A stretch of DNA of 64,000 nucleotides. It comes from Arabidopsis thaliana. Taxonomy: Eukaryota; Streptophyta; Magnoliopsida; Brassicales; Brassicaceae. A program made the translations under genes and the position numbers. Positions 1 through 9,687 of this stretch are shown here, one piece after another. Below the pieces are notes generated by a model, which worked only from the letters and a program-made list of their open reading frames with translations, ran no database searches and was not told where the DNA came from. How positions within the stretch are numbered: position 1 is the first letter of the stretch; each line of letters begins with the position of its first letter. The stretch spans positions 7,192,001 to 7,256,000 of the forward strand of contig NC_003070.9 in assembly GCF_000001735.4 (NCBI RefSeq), read 5' to 3'.

Positions 1-794
1 AGACGGACCCGTGAGATATGAAATCTGATCTTGATTAACCATAAAATAAGCAAGTCCACACAAGAGAGCAAAGTCAATTAAACATACCAATACAGCCATG
101 GGGACTCTGTAACCAGTTTTCCTATACTCACGAATCACTTGAGTAATCTGAGAATGAGTTCGTCTTAAATGAACCAAAACAAACAATCAATCAGTAAGAA
201 GAAAACCATCACTTTTTATTCACAACATTTCCAAATTGCTCATGTTAAAGCTTACGAAGCATAGTATATGGTAGGAATTTTGGTTCTCTTCTTAGTTGCA
301 GTTTCAGCTTTCTCCACATTTGTAGATGCAGGAGTATCTATTCACAGATTTACCACTATTCAGAGATAAACCCAAATCATAATTGCAATATCGTTAAGAG
401 TCAATGACGAACCTGAGGGTTGCGTTTCCGGTATGAATCCACCTCCATGATTCAATGGATCGGTGGCTGCTTCAGGGGCAGCTTTCGAATGAGACAAATT
501 TCCTTTTAGAAGCCGGGATTTATAGTTCTGTTGCCAAGCGAGAACTGAGCAGAGCAATGACAGAGATTTGCCCGTGCCAGTGGGAGACTCGAGCAACGCG
601 TGGCAGTGACCGTCTCTCTGGGCACGATCGAGCGTAGATATGACCCGGCTCATGAACGCAAGCTGGGTTCCATACGGTTGATAAGGGAATTCAACTTGAA
701 GGCCTCCGATTTGGTAGACATTTTTAGGGTTTTTGGAGTTTAGGGTTTGTTTCACTTCTTCCTTTGAATCCGATTTGCTGGTTGAGGAAACCAT
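1..794 (-). CDS. FANCJ/RAD3-like DNA helicase, copy A, 5' end only (runs off the window)
   Basis: Superfamily 2 iron-sulphur DNA helicase of the XPD/FANCJ group, which unwinds damaged or structured DNA in the nucleus. The start codon is at 794-792. Exon 1 runs 794-413 and contains the Q-motif region ([15 protein letters not shown]) and Walker A ([12 protein letters not shown]). Exon 2 is 337-256 and exon 3 is 163-88, ending in RVPMAVL just before motif Ia. All junctions are GT-AG. The remaining exons lie left of the window. Exons 1-3 are closely similar to helicase copy B (11544-16998), but exon 1 here carries about 19 extra codons near its end (around 428-484). I believe this is At1g20720, one of the two Arabidopsis FANCJ homologues, but that name is from memory. 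Nothing in the visible part is broken. Confidence 0.88.
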
Positions 795-872
795 CTTCGT
801 CGAGAGTCGGTGACTGAAGAAAAATGAGAACTACGAGAAGTGGATTGGAGCAATTCGCGTTGTTGATAAATG

Positions 873-917
873 GGCGGGAAAATTCGACCCCTTTTCGAGT
901 TTCTCTTCTTTTGGCGC
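873..917. promoter_or_regulatory. Two E2F-type sites upstream of helicase A
   Basis: GGCGGGAAAA at 873-882 (reverse TTTTCCCGCC) and TTTGGCGC at 910-917 both match the E2F consensus TTTSSCGC. They lie 80-125 bp upstream of the helicase A start codon. E2F sites of this kind drive S-phase and DNA-repair genes in plants. The first site is retained in the same position upstream of helicase B. Binding is inferred from sequence only. Confidence 0.6.
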
Positions 918-2155
918 CCGCCATTGTTACTGTGGTAAGCTGGGACATTAAAACGACGTACACTTCTGATTATTTAAGAGAGAACGGCAATACTTCCGTG
1001 TTCATTGAAATATTGGACCATAATTGGATGCCCATTTTTTATTGTTCAATTGTCTTCTCTCCACTTTCATTGTATTATGCAATCTTTTTGTCAAAACATA
1101 TTACACATAGGTAAGAGTTTTCAAGCTATTAACACATGATGTTGTAGTTTGGAATGCAAAAAAAATAATAATATGAATAATTCTCTCATTAGTTTATTTT
1201 TTCTTTACAAAACACCTATATAATTTTCTAAATATTATATAAATATAAGAAAAAGTTTAAATTTTGATCCAAAAATGAAAAAATGAAAAAGTTTAAATAA
1301 AATTTAGAAATCTAAGGCCACATTTTAATAAGTTTGCTTTATAACCGGGATGTGTGTTATTGTCTTTATATGATTATATTTTCACAAAATGAAAAATTGA
1401 TTCAAGATTGTATTATGCCACATGACATAAGATGCTAGATTTTGTGGAATTTCCTGTCAAGCTTTGTCCTGAAACAATTAAAATAAAGTCAGTTCTATTT
1501 CAAAATCTTTCGCATCTCCATTTATTCCAAACTGAAACCTCAAATTGCTTCCAAAGACTTAATAAGTCGACCATGACTACAACTGAATTTAACATATATC
1601 AAATCAGTAACACGACATAACCAACAAATATTGGCCTTAGCTGTCCTCCAACGTGTTTTCTTTAACGTCTACATTTCAATTTTACTCGGATTAGTAAAAG
1701 TACTTTCTAACTGGTTCCATATACAAATGACTCAACCTTACTCAATCAACACTAGCTAGAGCCAATAGAATCGGACTACCAAAGCTAATTAAGACGAAAG
1801 AGTAGTTGGATTTGAGTTATAAACTTGTGTGCTACTAGTAAACCACTTGTTGTATTTTCTTAGTATAGTAAAAACAATTCTGAATGGTTCCACATAGACA
1901 AGAGTCCTCTTTACTCCTTACTCAATCAGCAAAAGGTTTTACATGCATGAATCCGTAAAAGTAAATAGATACACATAGACACGGCTTCTGGTGGTTAGTG
2001 AATGGAGGAGAGAGTATGTATGATGGTGACAGAAAACAGCAAAAGCTATAATATCCAAATTTGGATAAAGAAGCTCTTAAACGCGTTGGAATACTTATGT
2101 TGGAAGAAGCTGACAAGCAAAGGAAAAAGCAGAGCACAGTGAATCATCTCTCGGC

Positions 2156-2163
2156 TATAAAAA
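2156..2163 (+). promoter_or_regulatory. TATA box of NRDE copy 1
   Basis: TATAAAAA about 93 bp upstream of the start codon at 2256. The identical box stands at 8284-8291, about 83 bp upstream of the start of NRDE copy 2. Confidence 0.6.
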
Positions 2164-2255
2164 CAGAGAGGGGGTTACAACTCAAAATCACAACAAGAAC
2201 AACACAGAGCAAGAGATTCAATAGCAAAAAACTTTTACAAAATTCTCTCAAGAAA

Positions 2256-3400
2256 ATGGGGATCGTAGCATTCCAATGGGGAGAGGGAGAAAACATACTG
2301 ACGCTGCTGCAGAACAGAGAGAACTGGCAATCAAGGCAAGTTTAAAATTCTTTCGACGTTTTAGGTTATAATTTGTGCATCAGACATTGTTGATGAACCT
2401 GTATTTTGTATGGGTGATTAATAGGTCAATAGGAAAGGCGGCTTGGGAATGGGATGAAAGCCAGGTATTGAGTGGTCGTTGCGCAGAGACCGATGGGACG
2501 TGGTTAGGTATTTCTATTCGAGGCCGAGTCGCTTTTCTTGTGGAGGCAGGGCCCGTTAACAGAGACAGAATCATCGGCGCCGAGTGTCGTACTCTTGATT
2601 TCTTAAAGGTTCGATTAATGATTTCTTTTTGTTGATTTTTTGGTTAAACTATCTGGATTCTCACGGGATTGCGTTGATTACAGAGCAACTTGAGTCCAGA
2701 GGACTTTGCAGATTCATTGGCTTTAGATTCCGGACGTAACACGGGGATAGCCTATCATCTAATTGTGGCCGACATAGTTTCAAACTCAATGTTTTATATC
2801 TACAAACCGTCTTTGTCTGAAGATGGCATGGTCTATACAGAGCCTGTTGGTCCTGGTGTTCATACCCTATCTTCAGCTGGACTCGATTCCGAAGTTGGAC
2901 ACAGGGTAATTTAGTACAAGAATCTTGTAACAGAGTATTTATTTGCAAATCTTTTCATATGGAAATGTATAGCTTAAAAGCCCCCTTTTTTTTTTTGGTC
3001 TCATGCAGGACTTACGTCTGAAACGCTATTTTTCTGAGCGGATTAACAGAGAACTACCAGAACCAATCTCGGGGCTTGCTGAGGAGGTTATGTATGATAC
3101 AGTCGAAGCTATAAACGGAGACCCACTGAGCTCTATCTTTGTCGTCGACACTTTGGTAAGAAACTCAAAACATTATAATTGAGCCACCTTTTTTATGATC
3201 ATCACCTAGCCTGCGTTATATTATTATAATCTCTCTTCTTCTTTTTTACCTTTTTGATTCAGATTGAAAACGAACACTATGGAACAAGATGTACGACAGC
3301 ATTGGTTGTGAGACGCACCATGCAAGTGAGGTTCTTTGAGAGGTACAGGGCGAGATTTAATGATGACTGGAACGTGCACGACTTCCGGTTCACCATCTAG
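2256..3400 (+). CDS. NRDE/TANGO2-like protein (DUF833), copy 1
   Basis: Member of the NRDE family (TANGO2, transport and Golgi organisation 2; older name DUF833). Biochemical role is not established here. Five exons: 2256-2335, 2425-2608, 2684-2905, 3009-3155, 3263-3400, giving 256 residues. The N-terminus MGIVAFQWGEG followed by LLQNRENW is the family start, but the name-giving N-R-D-E has become N-R-E-N. Later family blocks are GTWLGIS with RGRVAFLVEAG, and GPGVHTLSSAGLDS. The first intron begins with GC (AAG then GCAAGT) instead of GT, as in copy 2 (8374-9538). The frame is open through all exons, so the copy looks functional. It lies downstream of the divergently oriented helicase A, as copy 2 lies downstream of a helicase remnant. 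Confidence 0.88.
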
Positions 3401-4199
3401 TTACAAGGAGCATTCCGCAGCATCCGAATATTATTATCTATACTAAACAATCTTGTTGATGCTGTAATTAATTAATAGATCATAATCTTCTCGGTTCAGG
3501 GAAACCTATTACCTTGGTCACAGTATTTATCTCTGGTCTATGAAACAAATAAATAAAAAGTAGTTGGTTTTCTGGAACTTTCCTATGTCGACATTTCACT
3601 TGATATTTTCCATCTATTCAGTTCTTGAGTTATTTTTTCGTAGTTGGAAACCCTGATTGAGCAATTTTCAAGCAAAGTCGTCAAGAACCCTTGTCGTATT
3701 TTCTTTAGTACTTGCTAAAAATTTAAAACATAATGTGGTAATGAACAAGAACAATGAAATCATGAACATATATAGAGAGATTAAGAAACATCAAGAACGT
3801 AGGAACATATAGAAAATAAGAAAAAGCAAGCACACTAGACATTTATAATCTATAACAAGAAATCCAAGACATGAAGAGTTTGTTCATTTCAAGACTCTTA
3901 GCGGTTGATTAAAGACTACTAAATTCCAAATCGAATTACTTTTCATAAATTATCAGAATTTTTATCAAACAAATCACCAAAGTTATAAACAATTAGCTAT
4001 ATATATCCTTTTTAGTTTTTTGGTATGCTAGCTCTTACTTTCACATGTCCATGATAAAAGTGATCAAGTTTTGCGTATGAATATTATGATTATCTTCAAC
4101 TTGTGTCACAAGAAATCTCCTTTTCTCTTTTAATTTGCTAAGCTAAGTCTTAAATGATTTTACATGTACACATAACTGATCATTATGTACGAGAAAATC
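3401..4199. other. NRDE copy 1 3' flank, duplicated downstream of copy 2
   Basis: No gene. The segment matches DNA downstream of NRDE copy 2 (9539-9680 and 10498-11210), including AGTTGGTTTTCT with TCAGTTCTTGAGTT and CACATGTCCATGATAAAA. The alignment breaks near 3540, exactly where copy 2 carries a transposon pair, so this is the unoccupied version of that site. Confidence 0.6.
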
Positions 4200-4540
4200 A
4201 AAACAGATCACCTAGCTACTAGTATCGGATTACCAAATCTAAGACCAAATAACATGTGGAGCTGAATCTTAAACTTGTGTGCCACTAGAAACCACTTTTG
4301 TATATTAATTTTTAGTATGGTACAAATATTTCTTAAGTGTTCTCCTTAATCAGCAAAAAGCTAGCGCACAAGTTGAACAGTCAAGAAAATAATGAAACTC
4401 CGTTTCTTCCATTTTACTTACTATAGAAAATTGTGCTAATAGAAGCCACTTTTTTGTGGTTTAACATACATGAATCTGTAAAAGTAATAAATATACACGG
4501 CTCCTGGTGGTTACACGATGGAGGAGAGAGTAAGATTTTT
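4200..4540 (+). repeat. Orphan NRDE promoter relic without its gene
   Basis: This block resembles the region upstream of both NRDE genes (compare 7795-8140). Shared stretches include GAAGCCAC with TTTTTGTGGTTT, CATGAATC with GTAAAAGTAA, and CTCCTGGTGGTTA before GGAGGAGAGAGTA. The matching gene is missing: the sequence changes into unrelated AT-rich DNA at about 4535. I read it as the remnant of a further duplication of the NRDE unit. Confidence 0.5.
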
Positions 4541-4767
4541 TACCCTTTGACAAAAAAAAAAACACTCTTTACCAGAAAAGTGTAAAAAGCTAAAAAAATT
4601 TAAACTTGAAGGAAAAAAGTCTTCAAAGTAATCGTGAATTTCCTAGGAGGTTTAAAATAACGTGTCGTGTTTCCCATATTGGAGAGATTGGAAGTGTTGT
4701 TGTCCCAGTCCAATTACGAATGTAATCAACTTTATAAATCAATTTGGTTAATTTCATTAAAGATAAT

Positions 4768-5410
4768 TAAAATTATAAAATTCTATTTTCAAATACATCA
4801 AAATTGCAAATAAATTATTTTATTCCTATTAAAATAAATTGATAATCTTCTTATAACATGGTGGGAGTGTGCTTGAATGGATACTTATTTCTTTTCATAA
4901 TACACTTTCAATTAAAGATAATTAGTATCATTGGATATTGAATTTTGTTTTCCAAACATTATTGAACATTAGTAAAATATTAAATTATATGTGATATCTT
5001 ATCTTGAATTTGGTTACTTTCATTGAATACAATTTAAACTTTTAAATCCTATCTTAAAAGTACATAAATTTTTTGCAATAATTTAAATTATTTCTATTAA
5101 ATTAAATTGATGATTTAAATCTTCTTATAATATGGTGTGAGAGAGAGAGTGTGTGTCCTTGAATTGATAGTTATTTCTTTTCATAATACACTTTCAATAA
5201 ATAAATAAATAAAAGTAAAAAAAAAAAACATTATTGAATATTACAGTATTTGTGATATCATATCTTATATTTGGATAATTTCATTAAATATATATTTTTT
5301 AAAAAATTAGATTATATTTTTAAAAAATCTACAATCTTTTGATAATATGGGAAGAGTGTCCTTGAATTGAAGTTTATTTCTTTATACAATAATACACTTT
5401 GTTGCCTATA
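4768..5410. repeat. Three degenerate ~250-bp repeats upstream of the F-box gene
   Basis: A unit ending in CTTCTTATAATATGG, then a GAGTGTCCTTGAATTGA-like stretch, then TTATTTCTTT and AATACACTTT occurs three times. The CTTCTTATAA anchors are near 4847 and 5121, with a more diverged one near 5335. The last unit ends at the F-box TATA region (CTATATAA near 5406). Unit spacing is about 275 and 215 bp. The repeats fill most of the promoter of the F-box gene at 5491. Confidence 0.6.
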
Positions 5411-5490
5411 TAACAAGAAGCTGGTAAGCAAATCACAGAATCCAATCAACAGGCAAAACAGGATTAGGGAGATCTCACTAGGATCTGATT

Positions 5491-6681
5491 ATGAATGACT
5501 TACCCTTTCATCTTCTTGACAACATTCTCTTCAGATTGGACCCCAAATCTCTGGGGATAATGCGATGCACTAATAGATCTATCAATTCGCATATATCCAA
5601 CGATCCGAATTTTGTAAGTGGATACTCTTCCGAATATTCTTCTCGGGTTGGCTCCAGTCTTTTTCACGTTGGGATCAGCTTGGGCGACAATTTCATCATC
5701 TGCCACCATTTTTCTTATTCATGCGATTCTACTTCAGTGAAAGAAAGATCAGTGTTGGAATTTCTGTCTTGTTACATTTTAGGCTCATGCTCCGGCCTTC
5801 TCTTACTATTCATCGATGGCCTCTTCCTCGCAAATCCCCTCACAAAGAGGTTTCGACCTTTGAATCACTCTGGCTCAAAGCTTCTGTCTCCCATATTTGG
5901 TCGTAATAGTCAAATCACCTCACGTGATGACGGTATAGAAGATTACAAAGCTCGTAAGGAGAGAAGGATGCGTGTTGGTTTCGTGGTAAGTCCCACCAAA
6001 GGTTTCAAGATCGTATGCATACTCGAGATGGAAACGGTGTACGGGTTCGAGATCAGTGACGGAGATTCATGGAGGTTATCGGAAACAACCATCACCACTA
6101 GCTCAAAAAGCCTACTCACGACATGGATGAAACCTGTTTACTTGGACGGCACTCTTCACTGGCTGAGAAACGACGGGAGTATCATAGCTTTCGATCCTGA
6201 GACAGAGCAGGCACGCTTCGTTCCTTCCGTATTCCATCGTGGAGGACCGGGTACGAAGCTGATTTTCACGGAAGATAGTAAGAAGAATCGCCTGACCTTA
6301 ATATCGGGGACGAAGGAAACAATTTCAGTTTACACACTAGTCAACAATTCCAAATGGGACCTCACCAGGCAGATCGCAAACGTATATGTGAACGAAATAG
6401 ATCTTCTATGCTGGCAGTTGATTGTGTGCGACGGCAAGTGTCTTGTAGTTGTGGAGAACACTCATAGTGGCTACGGCGTGGTTCATGTGTACGACTTGGA
6501 AGCTAACAGTTGGAAAGTTTCAGGGTCGAATGAATTTATGGGCATGAGTATCGGAGACTTCTATAAGTTTACACCCTCCTTGGTCTTTGTCGAGGGAGAT
6601 GAGCAGGAGATTATAGCTTCTACTGAAAAACGCATAATCTCTGCTCTCACTGCGGTGATGGGACTCACTGATAGAACCTAA
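5491..6681 (+). CDS. F-box protein with FBA/kelch-like C-terminal region
   Basis: Intronless gene of 396 residues. The N-terminal F-box (residues 1-40, LPFHLLDNILFRLDPKSLG, then [16 protein letters not shown]) would bind SKP1/ASK to form an SCF ubiquitin ligase. A plant F-box-associated region follows, with the blocks [44 protein letters not shown] and FDPETEQARF, and it would bind an unknown substrate. It belongs to the same fast-evolving family as the minus-strand cluster at 28.9-39.6 kb, but sits in the helicase/NRDE array. A copy of only its last codons survives at 11217-11272. TATA-like CTATATAAC is near 5406. The frame is open throughout. Confidence 0.85.
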   Translation: MNDLPFHLLDNILFRLDPKSLGIMRCTNRSINSHISNDPNFVSGYSSEYSSRVGSSLFHVGISLGDNFIICHHFSYSCDSTSVKERSVLEFLSCYILGSCSGLLLLFIDGLFLANPLTKRFRPLNHSGSKLLSPIFGRNSQITSRDDGIEDYKARKERRMRVGFVVSPTKGFKIVCILEMETVYGFEISDGDSWRLSETTITTSSKSLLTTWMKPVYLDGTLHWLRNDGSIIAFDPETEQARFVPSVFHRGGPGTKLIFTEDSKKNRLTLISGTKETISVYTLVNNSKWDLTRQIANVYVNEIDLLCWQLIVCDGKCLVVVENTHSGYGVVHVYDLEANSWKVSGSNEFMGMSIGDFYKFTPSLVFVEGDEQEIIASTEKRIISALTAVMGLTDRT

Positions 6682-7194
6682 GTAAACAATATCTATCTCA
6701 TGCCTTTTTTTTTTTTTTTTATGTTGGGTCAATAGAGCAAAGTGTCCCGATTTGTACCAGCGTTTGTTTGCCATATGCAATCTTTAGAAGTCTAAAATCA
6801 GTTGTAACAAATGTACCAAAAGCTGATGAGATTATATCAAGGCATTTGTATGATAAAGATTGTGTATAATAGATATCATAAGTTATACACAATCGAGACA
6901 TATATATCATAAAGATTTGCCCAAAAAAATAATATATATATCATAAAGATTTTAAATTAAGAAAATATAAGTTATTGTTGTGTAAAAAAACGCAAGAGAC
7001 TCCTACAGTACCAAATAGGTAATGATTATGATGTTTTAACAAAATGAAATGGATCCCAGATTGTACTATGCCACATCATATAAGATACTAGATTTGTGGA
7101 ATTTCCTGTCAAGCTTTGTCCTGAAAGAATTAAAATAATTTCACTTCTATTTCATCAAAATCTTTACATTTCCATTTATTCTACAACCTGAAAC
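6682..7194. other. F-box 3' flank and duplicated non-coding DNA
   Basis: 6682-6960 is the 3' flank of the F-box gene and is repeated at 11273-11500. 7020-7194 repeats 1330-1560, for example around TGTGGAATTTCCTGTCAAGC. No gene is seen. Confidence 0.55.
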
Positions 7195-7310
7195 CTCGAG
7201 TTGCTTCTAGGACTTAATGTTATGCAAGAGTAGATACCTTGTGCGTTAACCTTGTTTCCTTGCTTGCAGCATCATTCGTGACTTCTAGATGATCAGCAAA
7301 GAACAAAATT
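7195..7310 (-). pseudogene. Last exon of a lost FANCJ-like helicase copy
   Basis: The stretch is essentially identical to 11517-11633, the last exon and 3' end of helicase B, including the stop codon and the residues [20 protein letters not shown]. Nothing else of the helicase is present. At about 7310 it passes directly into TGGGACATTAAAACG, which belongs about 150 bp upstream of the helicase A start (941). A deletion of the whole helicase body is the simplest explanation. Confidence 0.8.
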
Positions 7311-8373
7311 TGGGACATTAAAACGACGTACAGTTCTGATTGTTTAAGAAAGAACGGCAATACTTCCGTATTCATTAAGATATTGGACCATAATTGGGTT
7401 TATTAAAGCCCATTTGTGTGGAGGCCATCAGATAATTGAGATTGTGTCATGATTTTTCAATCGTCTTTTCTCCACTTTCATTGTATTCTGCAATCTTTTT
7501 TTCAAAACATAATTTCATAGGTAAGAGTTTTCAAGCTTTAACACATGATGTTGTAGTTTAAATGCAACAAAAGAATATAAAATTATTAATTTATTTATTT
7601 TATTTACCAAAACACCTATATATTTTTCTAAACAATATAAAAATATAAATAAATGAAAAAGTTTAAATAAAATATAGAAATTCTAAGGCCACATTGTCTT
7701 TATATGATTATGTTTTCACAAAATGAAAAATTTATCCAAGACTGTACTATGCCACATCATATAAGATGCTAGATTTTGTGGAATTTCCTCAAGCCAATAG
7801 AATCGGACTACCAAAGCTAATTAAGACCAAAGAGTAGTTGGATTTGAGTTTTAAACTTGTGTGCTACTAAGTAAACCAGTTCTTGTATTTTCTTAGTGTA
7901 GTAAAAACAATTCTGAATGGTTCCACTTAGACAAGAGTCCTCCTTACTCAATCAGAAAAAAGGCTATAGAGAAAAAGTGGAACAATTTGAGAAATGTTGA
8001 AACAATGTGTCTTCCATATTACTTAGTATAGCAAGTTTATGCTACTAGAAGCCACTATTTTTTTGTGGTTTTACATGCATGAATCCGTAAAAGTAAATAG
8101 ATACACATAGACACGGCTTCTGGTGGTTAGTGAATGGAGGAGGGAGTATGTTGATGGTGACAGAAAACAGCAAAAGCTATATCCAAATTTGGATAAAGAA
8201 GCTCTTAAACGCGTTGGAATACTTATGTTGGAAGAAGCTGACAAGCAAAGGAAAAAGCAGAGCACAGTGAATCATCTCTCGGCTATAAAAACAGAGAGGG
8301 AGTCACAACAAGCACAACAGAGAGCAAGAGATTCAAAGAGTAACAAAACTATTTATATTCTTTCAAAAACAAA
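7311..8373. other. Duplicated helicase upstream DNA and NRDE copy 2 promoter
   Basis: 7311-7560 repeats the helicase A upstream block (941-1130). 7551-7790 repeats 1139-1440. 7795-8373 repeats the NRDE copy 1 promoter, including the TATA box at 8284-8291. About 110 bp before and over the TATA box (8190-8300) looks identical in the two copies. No E2F site remains here. Confidence 0.55.
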
Positions 8374-9538
8374 ATGGGGATCGTAGCATTCCAATGGGGA
8401 GAGGGAGAAAACACACTGACGCTGCTGCAGAACAGAGAGAACTGGCAATTAAGGCAAGTTTAAAATTCTTTCGACGTTTTAGGTTATAATTTGTGCATCA
8501 GACATTGTTGATGAACCTTTTTCTGTATCGGCGATTGATAGGTCAATAAGAAAGGCGGAATGGGTTAAAACTGAAACTGACCAGATATTAAGTGGTCGTT
8601 GCCCAGAGACCGATGGGACGTGGTTAGGTATTTCTACTCGAGGCCGAGTCGCTTTTCTTGTGGAGGCAGGGACTATTAACAGAGACAGATTCAACGGCGC
8701 CGAGAGTCGTACTCTTGAGTTCTTAGAGGTTTGATTAATACTTTTTTCTTTCGTTGATTTTTCGTTCAAAATTATCTGGATTCTCACGGGATTGCGTTGA
8801 TTACAGAGCAACGAGAGTCCAGAGGACTTTGCAAAGTCATCGGCTGCAGATTACATACGTAACAAGAACACAGCCGCCTTTCATCTAATTGTGGCCGACA
8901 TAGCTTCAAACTCAATGCTTTATATCTCCAAACCGCGTTTCTCTGACTATGGCATTGTCTATACAGAGCCTGTTGGTCCTGGTGTTCACACACTATCTTC
9001 AGCTGGACTCGATTCCGACGTTGGATACAGGGTAATTAATTTAGTACAAGAATCTTGTAACAGAGTTTTTCCCTATTTGCAAATCTTTTCATATAGAAAT
9101 GTATAGCTTAATAAAAGCAAACCCTTCTTTTTTGGTCTCATGCAGGACTTACGTATGAGACACTCTTTTTGTGAGATGATTAACAGAGAACGACTACCAC
9201 CAATAAGGGACATTGCTGAGATTATGTATGATCCAGTCAAAGCTTACGAAAGCGTGCTACTGAGCTCTATTTTTTTCGTCGACATGAAGGTAAGAAACTC
9301 AAAACATTATAATTGAGCCACCTTTTTTTTTTATGATCGTTACCTGCATTATATTATTGTAACCTCTCTTCTTCCTTTTTAACATTTTAAATTTCAGATT
9401 GGATACGAACACTATGGAACAAGAATTACGACAGCATTGGTTGTGAAACGCACCAAGGAAGTGTTGTTCTTTGAGAGGTACAGGGAGATATTTAATGATG
9501 ATTGGGACGACCACGACTTCGCGTTCACCATCATCTAG
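8374..9538 (+). CDS. NRDE/TANGO2-like protein (DUF833), copy 2
   Basis: Second copy of the NRDE-family gene at 2256-3400. Five exons: 8374-8453, 8542-8728, 8807-9031, 9146-9289, 9398-9538, giving 258 residues. The N-terminus MGIVAFQWGEGENTLTLLQ is followed by NREN in place of NRDE. The GTWLGIST, RGRVAFLVEAG and GPGVHTLSSAGLDS blocks are intact. The first intron again starts with GC (TTAAG then GCAAGT), which keeps the frame across the junction (QLR then SIRKAEW). The two copies differ at many residues yet stay open, which suggests both are under selection or recently duplicated. Molecular function is unknown. Confidence 0.88.
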
Positions 9539-9687
9539 TTACAAGGAGCATTCCCCAGCATCCAAATATTATTATCTATACTAAATAATCTTGTTGATGC
9601 TGTAATTAATACATCATAATCTTGCCGGTTCAAGGAAACTTAGATGTCCTTGGCCACATTATATCTAGCTCTAAATTAAGAACAAGA

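Larger units (their letters stand above)
800..2255. other. Intergenic: helicase A upstream DNA and NRDE copy 1 promoter
   Basis: The left part is the helicase A 5' flank. A block at 941-1130 is repeated at 7311-7560 and, more weakly, at 17150-17260. DNA at 1320-1560 is repeated twice more, at 7020-7200 and 7680-7790. The right part (about 1740-2255) is the NRDE promoter, repeated at 7795-8373. It includes a TATA box (TATAAAAA, 2156-2163). No separate gene is seen; the open frames here are chance or duplicate-derived. Confidence 0.6.

Noticed and set aside
7195-7310. Extra exon of the F-box gene at 5491
   Set aside because: The strand is opposite and the sequence is that of the helicase last exon.
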